Assembly: GCA_002633005.1 (NCBI GenBank)
Contig: NMRA01000089.1
Span: 498,001 to 558,000, forward strand
DNA from: Phoronis australis
Taxonomy: Eukaryota > Phoronida > Phoronidae
Direction of reading: 5' to 3'
DNA length: 60,000 bases
In this document: piece by piece, positions 10,373 through 22,345 of the stretch
How positions within the stretch are numbered: position 1 is the first letter of the stretch
Layout of the letters: the number at the start of each line of letters is the position of its first letter
Translations under genes and position numbers: made by a program
Notes under the pieces: model-generated
Told to the model about the DNA's origin: nothing
The model's database searches: none
What the model saw: the letters and a program-made list of their open reading frames with translations, nothing else

Positions 10373-13300
10373 TTACGAATTATTCATTTTTAAATCACCT
10401 GACCAAAGTAGAGCCATCAAGGAAAATTGATTTCAGTGGCAAAAACAAAATTTTCTCCTGGGCAGAACAGGGGAAACCCCCACTCCTGACCTAATAATTG
10501 GAGATGCAGTTAAACCCCAGATTTCAGATTTCATACTCATGAGCATCCGTGGTTATAAATCAATTGTTTGTCTTCCACAAAGCTGGGCACAGTTTACAAT
10601 TCATAACAAATTACATATATCGGTGTCAATTTATTGATTTTTGTAAGTCTAGTATTTTATTAAGTGCAGACTGAATTTCTGGGCTAATTTTTCTTTGGCG
10701 AAGTTGTCATCATCTCTCGAAAGATGCCGATCAAATGGTTTGTGTATGTCTCTGGATTATTCTGGTTTTAAGTTGACAACAGACTTCTTTGTCACAAAAG
10801 CTGGAAAATGATGCAAGAAAATTACGTTCATTATATTGTTTTTCACTACGGCTGTAATCTCTTTGACGACTATAATGGTCAAAATGAGTGTCGGTTGACT
10901 CCCAGATTATGTTGTGTCCGGTCGTCAACCTTCCATGTTGATATACATTTCATGTCAAGATGGTGAACAACACTACTCGCATAGTGTGAAATTTTGGGGT
11001 AAAAAAATGCACGTTCATTATGTAGATTACATAGCTGTATTTTGACTCTACAGCTAGCTTGACAGCTGGCTAAGTCACTGACACTGTCAGTGTACATAAA
11101 ACAATAAATTTAACAATAGGAGAAACTAATTTTTAATTTAGACCACTTTTTGATTTAGAATTGGTCACATTCAAGTATTTCCTTACTCAAATGAAGAATT
11201 TCTGGTCTGGAGAAGAACTGATGGTTTTTTAGAGCCCCTATGCTGAGTGTTTAAAATGACCCACAATGACAATTTAATGCCACCTTACCAAGCCTCATCT
11301 GAAGTCATAGATTTTCTTTCCATGTCTAGAAATCCTGTCTAATCTGAATAAGGGACAAATGAAAGCCCAACTTAAAGCGGTGGTTTTAATCAAAAGTTAG
11401 TCTTTTGACAGGTTTTAAGTTGCTTTAAAACCTGCAACTTTCATGCATAAATCTTGATCAATAATCTAACCTATATAAAATATTAATTTACACATTTTAC
11501 AACTGACCAAGGTTGACTCGTTCAATTGCTTACAGCATCAACAAGCAGCATTTGTGTGGAGTATGTCTAACATGCCAATAGATGGCTCTAGGAATGTTTA
11601 ACAATGATTTCTCTCTGCATGACTCCAGAGCCTAGTCACTCCAGATGTTTCACTAGACTAGGGTCATACTTTTCCAGTTGAAGCAGCCTAATGTGCAATC
11701 AGTGTTCACTGCATGGGGTTACTCAACTATATTTTTGGCTGAGAGACAGCTGGAAAATAGGGATACTTGTCTATTGAGAGAGTGGACTCCTAAACAGTGA
11801 CCCATTTGTAGAGAATTTCTTTCATTGGGGCTTTCGTTCCAGAAAAGACACCTTTTACGCGAGATAGTTGGGTAACCCTTTCTTGAACAGCTCAATTTTT
11901 AACCCATTTCAAATGATATAAGAAGAGATGCCATGTTGTTTGAAATGAATTTCGTTTGGGGCACAAGTATAGATCAATTAAAAATCCTTCTGTACACATT
12001 TTGTAGTTGGAAACGGTTTCCTTTAAGTAGAGTTTTGAATTCACTACGAGAACGCTTTTGTAAGTAATTTGTTAAAAACGCACCTTCTTTGTGTGGGGGG
12101 GAGGGGATGCTATACATTTGCAATCTCGACCAACACAGTACCTAGTCGACTGGACAAATGAGCCCCCGAGACCAAATGATGAAATCCCATAGGTAGCCAC
12201 TTCTTTCATTAGCCCACCTGAGATGATAACATGTCTACCTGAGGCGATACCTACAGACTGGGCAAAATACCCACATGAGAGGGTAAAATGCTCAACTGAG
12301 AGTGTAAATTACCTGACTGAGGTAACGGCATGTCCGTTTCTTACCCTCCTATTGGAGAGTCCCCACGGGTACTAGTGTAGTCATGGAAACAGCGAGAGCT
12401 AATTAAACCCCTAGTAAAACGCAATCTATACTAAACTCATGAAAATCATGTTCTTAAAATATCCAAATCAATGTCATTGTAGAATTTATGGTTGACACAG
12501 ACTTTAAGCCGTGTCAGGCGTCATGGCCATTATACTTGGGAGGTTAATTACATCTCAAGTTGTTATTTGTACAGCCTTTCCTTAAGCCTAAGGCGTTTTG
12601 TAATTGGCTTTCTATTTACTTCATTGTAACCTTTTGCAAAAGCTAAAAATGCTGGAGGCACCGACCAATGTTCCATATTATTATCAATGAGTCGGTTTTA
12701 ACTTGCTCTTGACTGTGTAATTTGATGTTCAGAGCATTTTTGTTTCTGGTCTACTGCTGGGCTCTGCAAACTGTGAGGGTTTAAATAATATCCAATACGA
12801 CTCAGTTCATTGGAGTTTGTTTGTACATATTCTTTGAACTAAAATTCAGTGCATGGTAAGGGAAATTACTTGGTACTTATTATTAGTTGATCCTCAATCT
12901 TAGACTCAGAGAAAGCTCTAAGAAAAGTGAAAATCCGATATTTTTGGTGTGTGCACTGTGTTAAATTGTCCTGAAGTGCTTTTTATGCGTCCCCATATTT
13001 GTGCATTATGCTGTCACTATTGTAATGCACCAATCAGGTCTCGTTTCTTGTCTGATTTCCGTGATTCCTTTATATAGCACGCTTTAGTCCAGACTTAGTG
13101 TAACAAAATATAATTGTCTATAACAGATATGCAACAATTAACTATGTTAATGTTGAGTAGATAACAGAGTCACGAATAGCAGTAATAAAAGGATTTTCAT
13201 AGTTGGAAAGATGACACAAGACGTGAAAAACAAGTTTCTGCAACATGATTTTACATGACTGAAAATCAAAGACACCGTTGTTAAGTCATCAGTATACAGG

Positions 13301-13939
13301 AGAAGGTTCATCCTAGTATTTGAGGTACAACAGCCAACAGCATGGCAATCTCTTACATAAACTATCTACATGAACATTAAGCAATTAAGATGAAAGAATA
13401 CCGCATTGTTGTACACCATTAGAGACAAAGAAATTGGAGGAGTCCTATACTTGGTACCCCAACATGAGCGGGTTGAATTCCAGTAAATTAAGATGTGGGT
13501 GGTATTATCCAGGTATAGCTTTTGTTAAGAGCTTAATATTTTAATATTAAATATTTCAAAAGCTTTTAAAAGTAGTGTCACGTGATCAAGTCTATCAAAT
13601 GCCTTATTGGCATCCAGAAAAGCACTTCTATTTATATTATGATATGCACTGGCAAGTTCATTCAAAACATAGATGCAGTGATCAGCACTGTGTTGTTTCT
13701 TTAAACCAAAGTGATTAGAATTGGTAATTAAAAAGCCATTTAAACAGTTAACTAATGCAATTTCAAAAACTTAAATAATAACACTGACCACTGAAAAGTA
13801 ATTGTCTTTGGAAGTGAGACCACCAGTTTTGTCTTTCAAAACAGTAGATACGAGAGGTATAAGATTCAGGTAGCACAGTTTGAACTTGAAAACTTGTAAA
13901 GCAACTGGCAAAGTAAATCAATAAGCTTCACAGAGGCAT
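10373..13939. other. Long anonymous region
   Basis: No coding frame, RNA or clear transposon recognised in about 3.5 kb. Around 12160-12340 there is a very degenerate series of ACCTGAG / CACATGAGAGGGTA / CAACTGAGAGTGTA / CTGACTGAGGTAA blocks spaced about 30-40 bases apart, which may be an old minisatellite. A short palindrome, CACTGACACTGTCAGTG, lies near 11077-11093. Confidence 0.4.
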
Positions 13940-14231
13940 TCTTAGGATATCTCAAACCATATTCACAAAAATTGGCCGTTTTTACAATATTTCACGCATT
14001 TCTAGCAAAAACCTTGTCTTCATCGCGTACAAAATATGTACAGTGTAGTGAGAAAAAAGATTTAGCAGAACCACCTTGGAACTGCACAGCCGCGTGGAAA
14101 TTTGTTTACTACTTATCTGAGGTCAAAGGTTAAAGGGCTGTCTCTCAAATAGAATCTCCTGCCAGGCATAGAGCAGCTCGGTATTTGCCCTCAATTCTTT
14201 CCTTAAATGTGTCACCATAAAATTGAGCCAG
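13940..14231 (+). repeat. Dispersed repeat family A, copy 1
   Basis: It includes TTTTTACAATATTTCAC, GAGAAAAAAGATTTAGCA, TTTACTACTTATCTGAGG and CATAGAGCAGCT. The same blocks occur in the same order on the minus strand of 15553-15862, at an estimated 70-80 percent identity. No coding capacity. Confidence 0.7.
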
Positions 14232-14449
14232 CGAGGTGTACACATGAGAGAAAGATGCTGGGGAAAACTAAGACAAAACTTAGTTTTGATCCTAAAGGAG
14301 TTATACATCTACATGTATACGGACCATAGACATGTCAAGAATTGCACGATAACACGTGGCTTACCTCAAAATCTAACTGCTACCTGGTGGTTTGGTATTT
14401 TGCCCAATTATGTTGCACATTAATTAACGAGGAACTTATTATTCCAACA

Positions 14450-14765
14450 AACCTTATTTAGTGGCCTCCATTCTAAGTCATATATAAAAAAATTGGTTTT
14501 GTCAACTTTTAAAAGTACTATATTTTCTGAAAGAAAAAAGATCAGGTAATATAAAATGTTTTATATTTATGTACCATTATTATTATTACATTAACACCTT
14601 TTTTAAGTCAAATTTTTCATTTTTAAAAAAGGCACATTCATAGCTAATAAACCCCTCGGATTTAAATGAAATTTTTTTAAAGGAAAACTTCACCAGTTAC
14701 CTCAAAAACGATGTTAGCAATTTTCGATTGTTCTTTTTGTTTGGTTTCTATGAGAAATGAAGTCG
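14450..14765 (+). repeat. Dispersed repeat family B, copy 1
   Basis: It begins CCTTATTTAGTGGCCTCCAT and contains TTTCTGAAAGAAAAAAGAT, TTAACACCTTTTTTAAGTCA and TTACCTCAAAAACGATGTTA. An inverted partner lies at 16775-17086. It is non-coding and AT-rich. Confidence 0.7.
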
Positions 14766-15552
14766 CAAAGTGTGAAGTATTGTTGTAAAAAATAGGAGTC
14801 ATATTCATCTTTGTTATATTACACAACAACTAGGTCTTTTATGTCAAAAATCCTTACAGAGGTTTTTAGATTAATGAATAAATTTTAAGTTTGGAAAGTT
14901 TGTGTGAAGTCCACCACGCTGTTTTGGAGAACTCTTGTTCCTGAGCCAATATGCCGAATCTGAGAAAATGCCGATTAAGTTGGGACATGTCTTCGCTTAA
15001 TTATTCGATAAAAACTTATTTTCGGTCAATGTAACCTGTACACCCCTTAGTTGCGTTCATTATTTCAACATTCACGTGCAATATGAACTGAGTATGCAGT
15101 GCGTAATTAACTTAATCACAAAAATGTTTAACCAGCGAAGTCGATTTCCAAAGTATCTAGTCCAAGTAAGTTATGAGTGGAGCCAACATATTAAGTGGAT
15201 CAAGCTGGTGTACTGTAGTCCCACTTTAAAGTAGGTCAACAGTTCATTGTTATCCACACCACTTGCTGGGAGACTGACATGAAACCTAAGTATGAAATGG
15301 ATAGCAGAAATCGAGCCGGTGGTTAAAGCACTTGTGTATGAGATCGAAACAGTGAAATGTCAAATTACCTGAATTAAGGAATTTGGGTCAGGATTTATCT
15401 CCTCTCACAACTTGCTGTGTTCGTGAACACAAAGTCACAGAGGCATGAGACGAGTTGTAGCATTTGTTCTCAATCGTGGTATACATGCAGACATACAGCG
15501 CCATCTGTTATGTCTTTGTTTTCCCCGGCATCTTTCTTTCACGTGTACACAT
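14766..15552. other. No gene recognised
   Basis: Anonymous sequence between the repeat copies. The segment near 14917-14945 (TGTTTTGGAGAAC) may be a decayed fragment of family E. Confidence 0.35.
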
Positions 15553-15862
15553 TGTTGACTCAATATTATAGCTACTCAGTGAATGAAAGGACTGAGGGTA
15601 CATACGAAGCTGCTCTGTGCCTAGTGGGAGGTTCGATTTGAGTGACAGCCCCGTAACCTGTTCCCTCAGATAAGTAGTAAATAAATTTCCGCATGGTTGC
15701 GTGGTTCCAAGATGGTTGTGCTAAATCTTTTTTTCTCGCTACAGGGTGTGTATTTCGTATTTGAAGTTCCCGAGAATAAAGATTACTAGCATTTTGCTAG
15801 ACTTTAGTGAAATATTGTAAAAATGGACAATTTTTAAAGTTGGAGACATCCTTAAACAAACG
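15553..15862 (-). repeat. Dispersed repeat family A, copy 2 (inverted)
   Basis: This is the reverse complement of the 13940-14231 block order, including CTCAGATAAGTAGTAAATAA and GTGAAATATTGTAAAAATGG. The 74-codon frame at 15417-15641 overlaps it and is not credible as a gene. Confidence 0.7.
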
Positions 15863-16774
15863 TTTTAGGTTGTAAAAGTCGCATTTCTTGTGCAACTTTC
15901 GAAATTCAAAAACCTAATCACATGTGCTTTACACAAACTTTCCATTATGCTATTTACAAACTTTCAAAACGAAAATTTAAAAATGCTATTGTTGCCCCCA
16001 ATGTGTTTGTGATGGTCTGATTATCTAGAGAACAATAACATCAGCAGTGTGAGGCAATTTAACTGACCACAACAGCATGATGTCTTTGATCTGAACCAGC
16101 AGATTCTGTGGTGCGCAAACTGGTCGAGCTGCCTAATCTCGACTGGTTGGGGTGTCTACGTAGGATTCTTTTCATGGAGAACGAACGGTCCGAGTCGCCG
16201 CACGTTACTGTGACTTTGAGTTAACGAACACAGCAACTTGTGAAAAGAGATAAATGCTCACCAAAGTTTATTAATTTGATAGTTAATTTGGCATTTCACT
16301 GTTTCAACCTCGAGTTCACGACACGCTTTAAGTGCAGACTCGATTTCTGTTGTCTATTTCGTACTTGGTTTCATATCAGTCTCCCGATTCATGGTGTGTA
16401 TAAGACTGAATTGACCCTGCCTGTCCGACCGGAGACAAATTTAACGTTTTAGTGGTAATTAGGTTAATTGCACACTGCAAATTCAGTTGACATTGCAAGT
16501 GAATGTTGAAATAGGGAACATGGTTAGGGCATGTGTTGGTTGTATTGACCGAAAACAAGTTTTCGCCAAATAATTAACTGAAGGCAACATAATCGTCTTT
16601 TTCTCATATCTTCGGCAAATCGACTTAATTTGCTAATAGCAAGACAAGTTCTCGAAAATGGCTTGATAGATCTCACTGAAACTTTCCAAACTTTATATTT
16701 ATTCATCAATCTAAAAAAATGTTGTTAGGATTTTCGACTGCTATTTTTACAAATTTACCTTGCATTTTATGAGT
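15863..16774. other. No gene recognised
   Basis: Nothing beyond short random frames. It lies between the inverted copies of families A and B. Confidence 0.4.
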
Positions 16775-17086
16775 TGATTTGTCATAGAAACCAAACTATG
16801 AGACTAATCGAAAATTCCTAACGAGGTTTTTGAGGTAAATGGTGATGCCTTCATTTAAAAAGGTTTCTTTAAAATTGACTGAGGAGTTATTTTGGTATGA
16901 ATGTACCTTTCTTAAAATGAAAATTTTGACTTAAAAAGGTGTTAATTTAAAAATAATGGTAATGGCACATAATATATAATCATATTTTTATAAATCTTAA
17001 TCTTTTTTCTTTCAGAAATTACTTTAATAGTTGAAAAACTCCGTTTTATGATATACGAGTTGGAATGGAGGCTACTAAATAAGGAT
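16775..17086 (-). repeat. Dispersed repeat family B, copy 2 (inverted)
   Basis: This is the reverse complement of the 14450-14765 family, ending GGAGGCTACTAAATAAGG. It shares TGACTTAAAAAGGTGTTAA and ATCTTTTTTCTTTCAGAAAT with the inverse of copy 1. Confidence 0.7.
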
Positions 17087-17390
17087 TGATCAACATTACT
17101 GAATGAATCATCGGTATAAAATTCTTGGACATTTTGAATATTAGTGAGAAAACAATTACGAAGCTGATGAAAATGACTCTTTAGAGGTTGGCAGTGACAG
17201 GATTACCGCAGGTGTTATCAATGTTTAAAGGCAAAGGCGTGCCACTATCGTTAATAGACTTAATCTCCTTTCAAAAGCTAACGAGTCCAGATCAGACAAT
17301 TTCCATGCTACTGGAATCTTCACTTAGCTTATTTCATGTTTTTTGATGTTATGTTGTATATACTTGAGCTTGGTGAGACGCATTGGTTTT

Positions 17391-19135
17391 ATGCGCCCAC
17401 ATATTTATTCATGGACATATTATGCCGTCATCTCCGGCCGTCCGTTCGTCCGTCCGGGCGGCATCCGTCCGGCGTCTACCGCTCTATCTCCAAAACCGAT
17501 TGACGTTCATGAAATTTTACACATGTTCCTTTCATGGATGGGACGGCACGAGTGAACTTTCGGACGGATCCAGCTACCGGTGTGCCCCCCTAGTGGCAAT
17601 TTTAGTTTTTTACGTTTACCTCTGTATCTTCAAAGGTCCTCTACGTATTTTTATAAAATTTGGTATATAGGCATCTATCAGTGAGAAAACAGTATCTTTC
17701 CATTTTCAGATGGATTCCACATAGTTTGCGCCAGCTAGTGGACATTTTTAGTGTTTTCAAGAGTCTGTTTTTTAGCGTCCACCCCTCTATCAACCAAACC
17801 GCTCTAAGCATTATTGTTAAAATTGCCATGTATGTTCTTACTATTCTTGCTGTGAAGAAGATGGTTGATGATGATTTTCCGACTACTTGAATTACTGTGG
17901 TGCCTCCTAGTGGCAGTTTTGTTTTTTTGCGCCTATGGCTATATCTTCTAAACCGTTTGCAGGATCTTTACTAAATTTAGTAAGTGCATTTATATGATGT
18001 GGACAACTGACGATGACAGCTTTCGGACAGATTTGACTACTGGTGTGCCACCTAGTGCCAATTTTATTTTTTTTTACATTTACCTCTGTATCTTCAAAGG
18101 TCCTCAACATATTTTCATAAAATTTGGCGTACAGGCTTCTGTTAGTAAGGTGACACTCTCTTTCTGTTTTCAGATGGATTCGACCTAGTTTGTGCCACCT
18201 AGTGGCCATTTTTACTGTTTTGGAGTCTGTTTTTTGGTGTCCACCCCTCTATCAACCAAACTGCTTTCAGGATAATTGTGAAAATTGGCATGTATCTTGT
18301 TACTATGAAGTGGACGGTTGACGATAATTTTCCGATGACTTCGACTACTGTGGTGCCTCCTTGTGACAGTTTCGTTTTTTTTCGTCATGGCTGTATCTCC
18401 TAAACCGTTTGCAGAATCTTTACTAAATTTAACAAGTGTGTTGATACCATGTCGGCAACGGACGACGACGATTTTCGGATGGATGTGACTACTGGTGTGC
18501 CCCCTGGTGGCAAGTTTAGTTTTACGTTTACCTCTGTATCTTTAAAGGTCCTCAACAGATTTTCATAAAATTGTGAATACGGGCATCTATTGATGAGATG
18601 ACGCTATCCTCCTGTTTTCGGATGGAATCAAGGTATTTTGCGCCACCTAGAGTCCACCATTTTTGCTGTTTTCGAGTCTTTTTTTTGGCGTCTACCTATC
18701 TATCATTCTAAGAGTGGTTTTGAAAATTAGCCTATGTTCTCAGTGTGAAGAGGACGATTGACGGTGATGACTTTGACTACTCTGGCGTCTCCTAGTGGTA
18801 GTTTGTTTCGTTTTGTTTTTGTGCCCATAGCTGTATCTCCTAAACCCACTGCAGAAACTTTATTAAATTTAGTAAATGTATTTATGTGAAGCTAACAGAC
18901 AATGACGACTTTTAGGCGGATCCAGTGAACACTGTGCCCCGTAGTGGCAATTTCATTTTATTCTGTTTTCCATGACGGATTTCTATGAAATTTGGTGCAT
19001 AACTTTCTATTAAAAGCAATTACATATTCCCGTTTTTGGATGGATTGTGCATTTTTGCGCTATCTAGTGGCCATTTTTATGACACAAATAAGCCACCCTA
19101 AAAGCACACCATTTGCGATGTATTCATGGGCGCAT
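17391..19135 (+). mobile_element. Tandem-core (pearl/Helentron-like) element, copy 1, 11 core units
   Basis: The left end ATGCGCCCACATATTTATTC leads into a CCGTCCGTCCGG-rich segment. Eleven diverged core units follow, each marked by a TAGTGGCA-type block, at about 17591, 17736, 17908, 18053, 18200, 18361, 18505, 18648, 18793, 18942 and 19065, a mean spacing near 147 bp. The right flank (about 19081-19135) ends CATGGGCGCAT, roughly the inverse of the left end. Units 1, 4, 7 and 10 resemble each other most, which gives a 437-462-bp trimer period. There is no transposase frame. The left flank, core repeats and right flank match the architecture of pearl/Helentron-type non-autonomous elements in marine invertebrates; the assignment is by architecture, not by sequence search. 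Confidence 0.75.
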
Positions 19136-20222
19136 TTCAACGCTTTCAGCATTGTTGTTGTTATTGTAATCGTGTGTAGGATGAGTGCTTTTTTTTGGCC
19201 ATTTACTCGAGCTTCTGAATCAATCAACATTGTTTTTGCCTTATTCATGGTCATTATTGTCACGAGTCCCTTTTCCTTTTCATCTCTGTCACCATTAGTC
19301 ACTGTATAGCATCCTTTTCATTGAGTTTTGGCCTTTTGATTGATTGATTGATTGTGTATTACACGACACTCAGCTGTCATGTTATAGTGTCCGCCTGGTT
19401 GGGGTTTTTGCTGACATTTGCATTGTATGCTTTAGGTATATACTGCAGGGACATCACAGCATCATTGTTGATGGTTAGGGCAGCGCCAGCTTTGTCTTTT
19501 TATTCAAGTTGGGATAATTTCGTAAGCCTATTCCTTCAAAGGGATTATTGGACAACTGAATTTTAAGCCCAAACCTGAAACATGTCAAAACTGAGGGTAT
19601 TGTTTTAAGCGTATTTACTTCCATTCTCTCAAATATTAGTAAACAATTCAGGCACTTGGTAAACGCTCTTAGCATTCCCATATTGGTCAGTTAACCGTGA
19701 TAGCCAGTCAGAGCTCTACACATCGAAATGCTCCTATATGTCATTGATAAACATGTAGCATTCTGTGGTGTAAGTAGCGTATATCGATATTTTTATTACT
19801 GAATTTGATTCCTAATTTGGAGAGGTTATGAAGTTATAATATCAGCGAAAATCCTTATTGACCACTCATATCACTGCTAATCTTGCTATGGAAACTTTGT
19901 TTTAATTGCTTTTAAAATTTTTTTTGTGAAGTAATGGAAATCTCATCATGATTCGATCTTCGGCAGTAATCTTCTTGTTCTCTATTACTTCACCACTGCA
20001 CTACCAGCATGTCACTAAGTAGAAAATCTTTTTAAATTTTTTTGTGTTATCTGGATTCGGTAAATATATAAACTCCTCAATGAATGCAAACCTCCATCGA
20101 GGCTCTGCAGTTCAAACCATCATGCTATTGTACAAAAGATGTTTTTTCAAAGCTTAAATTGTTGACTGTCTTTGAATACACATTGACCCAAACTTTGGTG
20201 TTTTCACGCTGAGCATGCTGAA
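19136..20222. other. No gene; weak exon candidate at 19449-19521
   Basis: A short TTGA run lies near 19337-19355. A splice-like segment, acceptor TTTAGGTATATACTGCAG then a donor TTTC|GTAAGC at 19522, encloses an open 73-base stretch inside a longer frame (19348-19566). Signals this short arise by chance, so it is recorded only as a possibility. Confidence 0.2.
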
Positions 20223-20653
20223 GGCCCTTTCATACTAACTTAACTCAGGTATGAGTGGATTGTCAATGTAAACTTTTAAGTACCAGCTTCGGCAGTTAAC
20301 AACATCGAAGTAAACGGTAGGTGACGCTGTCATCATCGAAGTAATCGTAAGACAGTGCTGATGTATCCCGTGCAACATGTGCGTGTGCAAAGCAGAATAT
20401 ATTAAGCAACAATTAGCGGCGACATTGTCTTTTAATTGTTGATGATTGTAGTGGACCCTGGCGATACCTTCGTTGAGACCAGAGTTGACCAGTCATAACG
20501 CACCGCAGCGTTGACGCTCCGCTGTTAAATCTACCTGTTTGCTCTAAAGTTAAGTGGCACTGTTAACTTCGATTCAGGGCCTAAATTAGCCATTCAATAC
20601 GTAACTGACCACAACTCCCCAAAACATCGTGTCAATGTTAGTATGAAAGGGCG
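20223..20653. mobile_element. MITE-like element with 17-bp terminal inverted repeats
   Basis: The left end GGCCCTTTCATACTAACTT (20223 onward) is mirrored by TGTTAGTATGAAAGGGC at the right end (20637-20653). The interior is about 400 bases and non-coding. The short size and exact inverted ends support a non-autonomous DNA transposon; the superfamily is not determined. Confidence 0.7.
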
Positions 20654-21555
20654 TTGACACACAGCTTATAATTGCATTCATATTTTATTTATCGAATGAA
20701 GTTTGTTTTGTCTGTTGTATATCTGCAAATCATGGTGTCTTTCCCAAAACAGAATTGATTGTTCTGCTGTGGTAGCCAACTTACTGAATGAGTAATCGAT
20801 GTACAATCATCAAAAGTTCAAACATATCTTCCCCTCAATTGCTTAGCGGATATAGCCATATAATAAAACAATTATTGGCTTCCACACTCGATCAATGTGT
20901 TGAGTTTTCAGACCCTCAAAATGTGATAATGACCTTGACACTTGGTTACAGTAGCATCATTTACATGTGATTTTTTTCTGCCATTTCTTTGCTATTTTTA
21001 CACACAATTTTTAATGGTAATCTTTGTGGCTATGTGCATGATGATTTTCTCCTCTATTTCTCTGATGTTTTACATCGTGTCCTCTTTTAGCAAGCGAGGG
21101 GGTTTTGTTGCTCTCGTTTGTCTGGAGAATACAACCTTCCTCTGACCACGTACTTGTTTTGTGCTCCATGGCAAATGGAGTGAAGGGATGTCATGAAGTG
21201 CAATGCATTTGGTGAGCCACCTCTGGTGTCTGCAGGTAGCCTATAGTGTTGTATTACAGCTGCCATATTTTACTCGGCATTTGCTGAGTAAAATCTACTA
21301 TTTTTAACGAGTAATGAAATGATGATAAAAATTGAGGTTTTTTTCGGTATGTTGAAATGACGATGAAAAATAGCGATCAAAATGGCTATTAAAATGTCTA
21401 TGTAAATACACCTATAATATCTTATGGTCTGAAAACCAATATATTGTCCTGGGTGAAAGTTAATAATTTGCAACCAAGACATAGATAATGAAGATGTCCT
21501 TAGATTTGTTTAGGAAAAAGGGATCTCTGTTTATAGTTTTGAATTCTTAAGTTCT
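20654..21555. other. No gene recognised
   Basis: Short frames only (20788-20970, 20942-21145, 21270-21482), none with a recognisable motif. Confidence 0.4.
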
Positions 21556-21620
21556 AATTTAAACCCTTTCGTCAGAATTAAATTTATAGTAATTTAAACC
21601 CTTTCGTCAGAATTAAATAG
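21556..21620. repeat. 35-bp tandem duplication
   Basis: AATTTAAACCCTTTCGTCAG followed by AATTAAAT occurs twice, starting at 21556 and 21591. Confidence 0.9.
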
Positions 21621-21672
21621 TAAAAAGCACCCTTTTGCTTGGAATGTGGTTGTGAAAAGGTCACTCTCTGAG

Positions 21673-21832
21673 TGGGGCGGATCCAGGATTTTTTAAAAGG
21701 GGGTCCTGATCAAGGATCTTTTTCAAAGGGGGATCCAAGTCAAGAATTTGAAAATTCTAGATTTGATATAACTAAAGTCAAAGGATTAAAGGGGCGGTTC
21801 TGGACCCCCATGACCCCCCGGATCCGCCTTTG
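21673..21832. mobile_element. Short palindromic MITE with GGCGGATCC ends
   Basis: The element opens with GGGGCGGATCCAGGA and closes with CCCCCCGGATCCGCCTT, giving terminal inverted repeats of about 12 bp, with GGGGTCC/GGACCCC blocks inside. It is about 160 bp long and non-coding. A similar 3' end (CCCCCTTAAATCCGCCACTG) occurs at 32345-32364, so related elements are present elsewhere in the window. Confidence 0.6.
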
Positions 21833-22105
21833 GATAATGCAGATGATTTGAAGTTGGAATTTTGTTGGTTTTTAAATTGAAAAGTGGAGGTGCATATCAT
21901 TAGAGGTTTATCAATTTTTGCTGATTTTAATGATGATGATGTCCTGGAATATGACCATAATTCTTGCCAGTTGTGGATTATTTGACACGGGTTTAATGGA
22001 AAAGGATGTTTTTTTTTTTACTTTTAACAGCATAAACTTGGATATTCTATTGTCCAGTACGACATTAAGTTTTCTCCACAGCAATAGTGACTTGCAGGGG
22101 TCCCA

Positions 22106-22161
22106 CATTTTAAGAACCAGTTTGATGCCCATTGTTTATTGGAGAAAACTGGTTCTCGAAA
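22106..22161. repeat. Foldback hairpin repeat, copy 1
   Basis: The arms TTTTAAGAACCAGTTT and AAAACTGGTTCTCGAAA flank about 20 bases. The same hairpin, with GATGCCC in its loop, occurs at 29858-29912. Confidence 0.7.
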
Positions 22162-22230
22162 TACTGGCTTCAACGTACCAAAATTGCTGATCTATAATTA
22201 GTTTAGTATTCATGTTTTTTAATTTTTCAG

Positions 22231-22345
22231 CCTGGATGTACAAGGTGCTTCAAACAGGACTTACCAGCCTACTTAGAAGTAGATTTCACAATCTGCTCTA
22301 CTACTCCCAAAAAACCATGATGGCAGACGACATTACATTTTTAGG
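22231..22345 (+). CDS. Candidate internal coding exon (37 codons), gene unidentified
   Basis: The segment has a strong acceptor (GTTTTTTAATTTTTCAG ending at 22230) and a strong donor (TTTAGG|GTAAGC, intron from 22346). Only one frame is open throughout. It begins after two bases, reads WMYKVLQTGL onward through RSRFHNLLYYSQ and ends at MMADDITFLG with two bases left over. The peptide is mixed hydrophobic and basic with no motif I can name. The window's best phase-compatible downstream candidate is 26429-26525. If real, it belongs to a plus-strand gene with multi-kilobase introns. Splice-like signals also arise by chance, so the call is tentative. Confidence 0.4.

Noticed and set aside
17343-18209. 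Several 60-100-codon frames in the first tandem-core element
   Set aside because: They lie inside a non-coding repeat whose copies do not conserve the frame.
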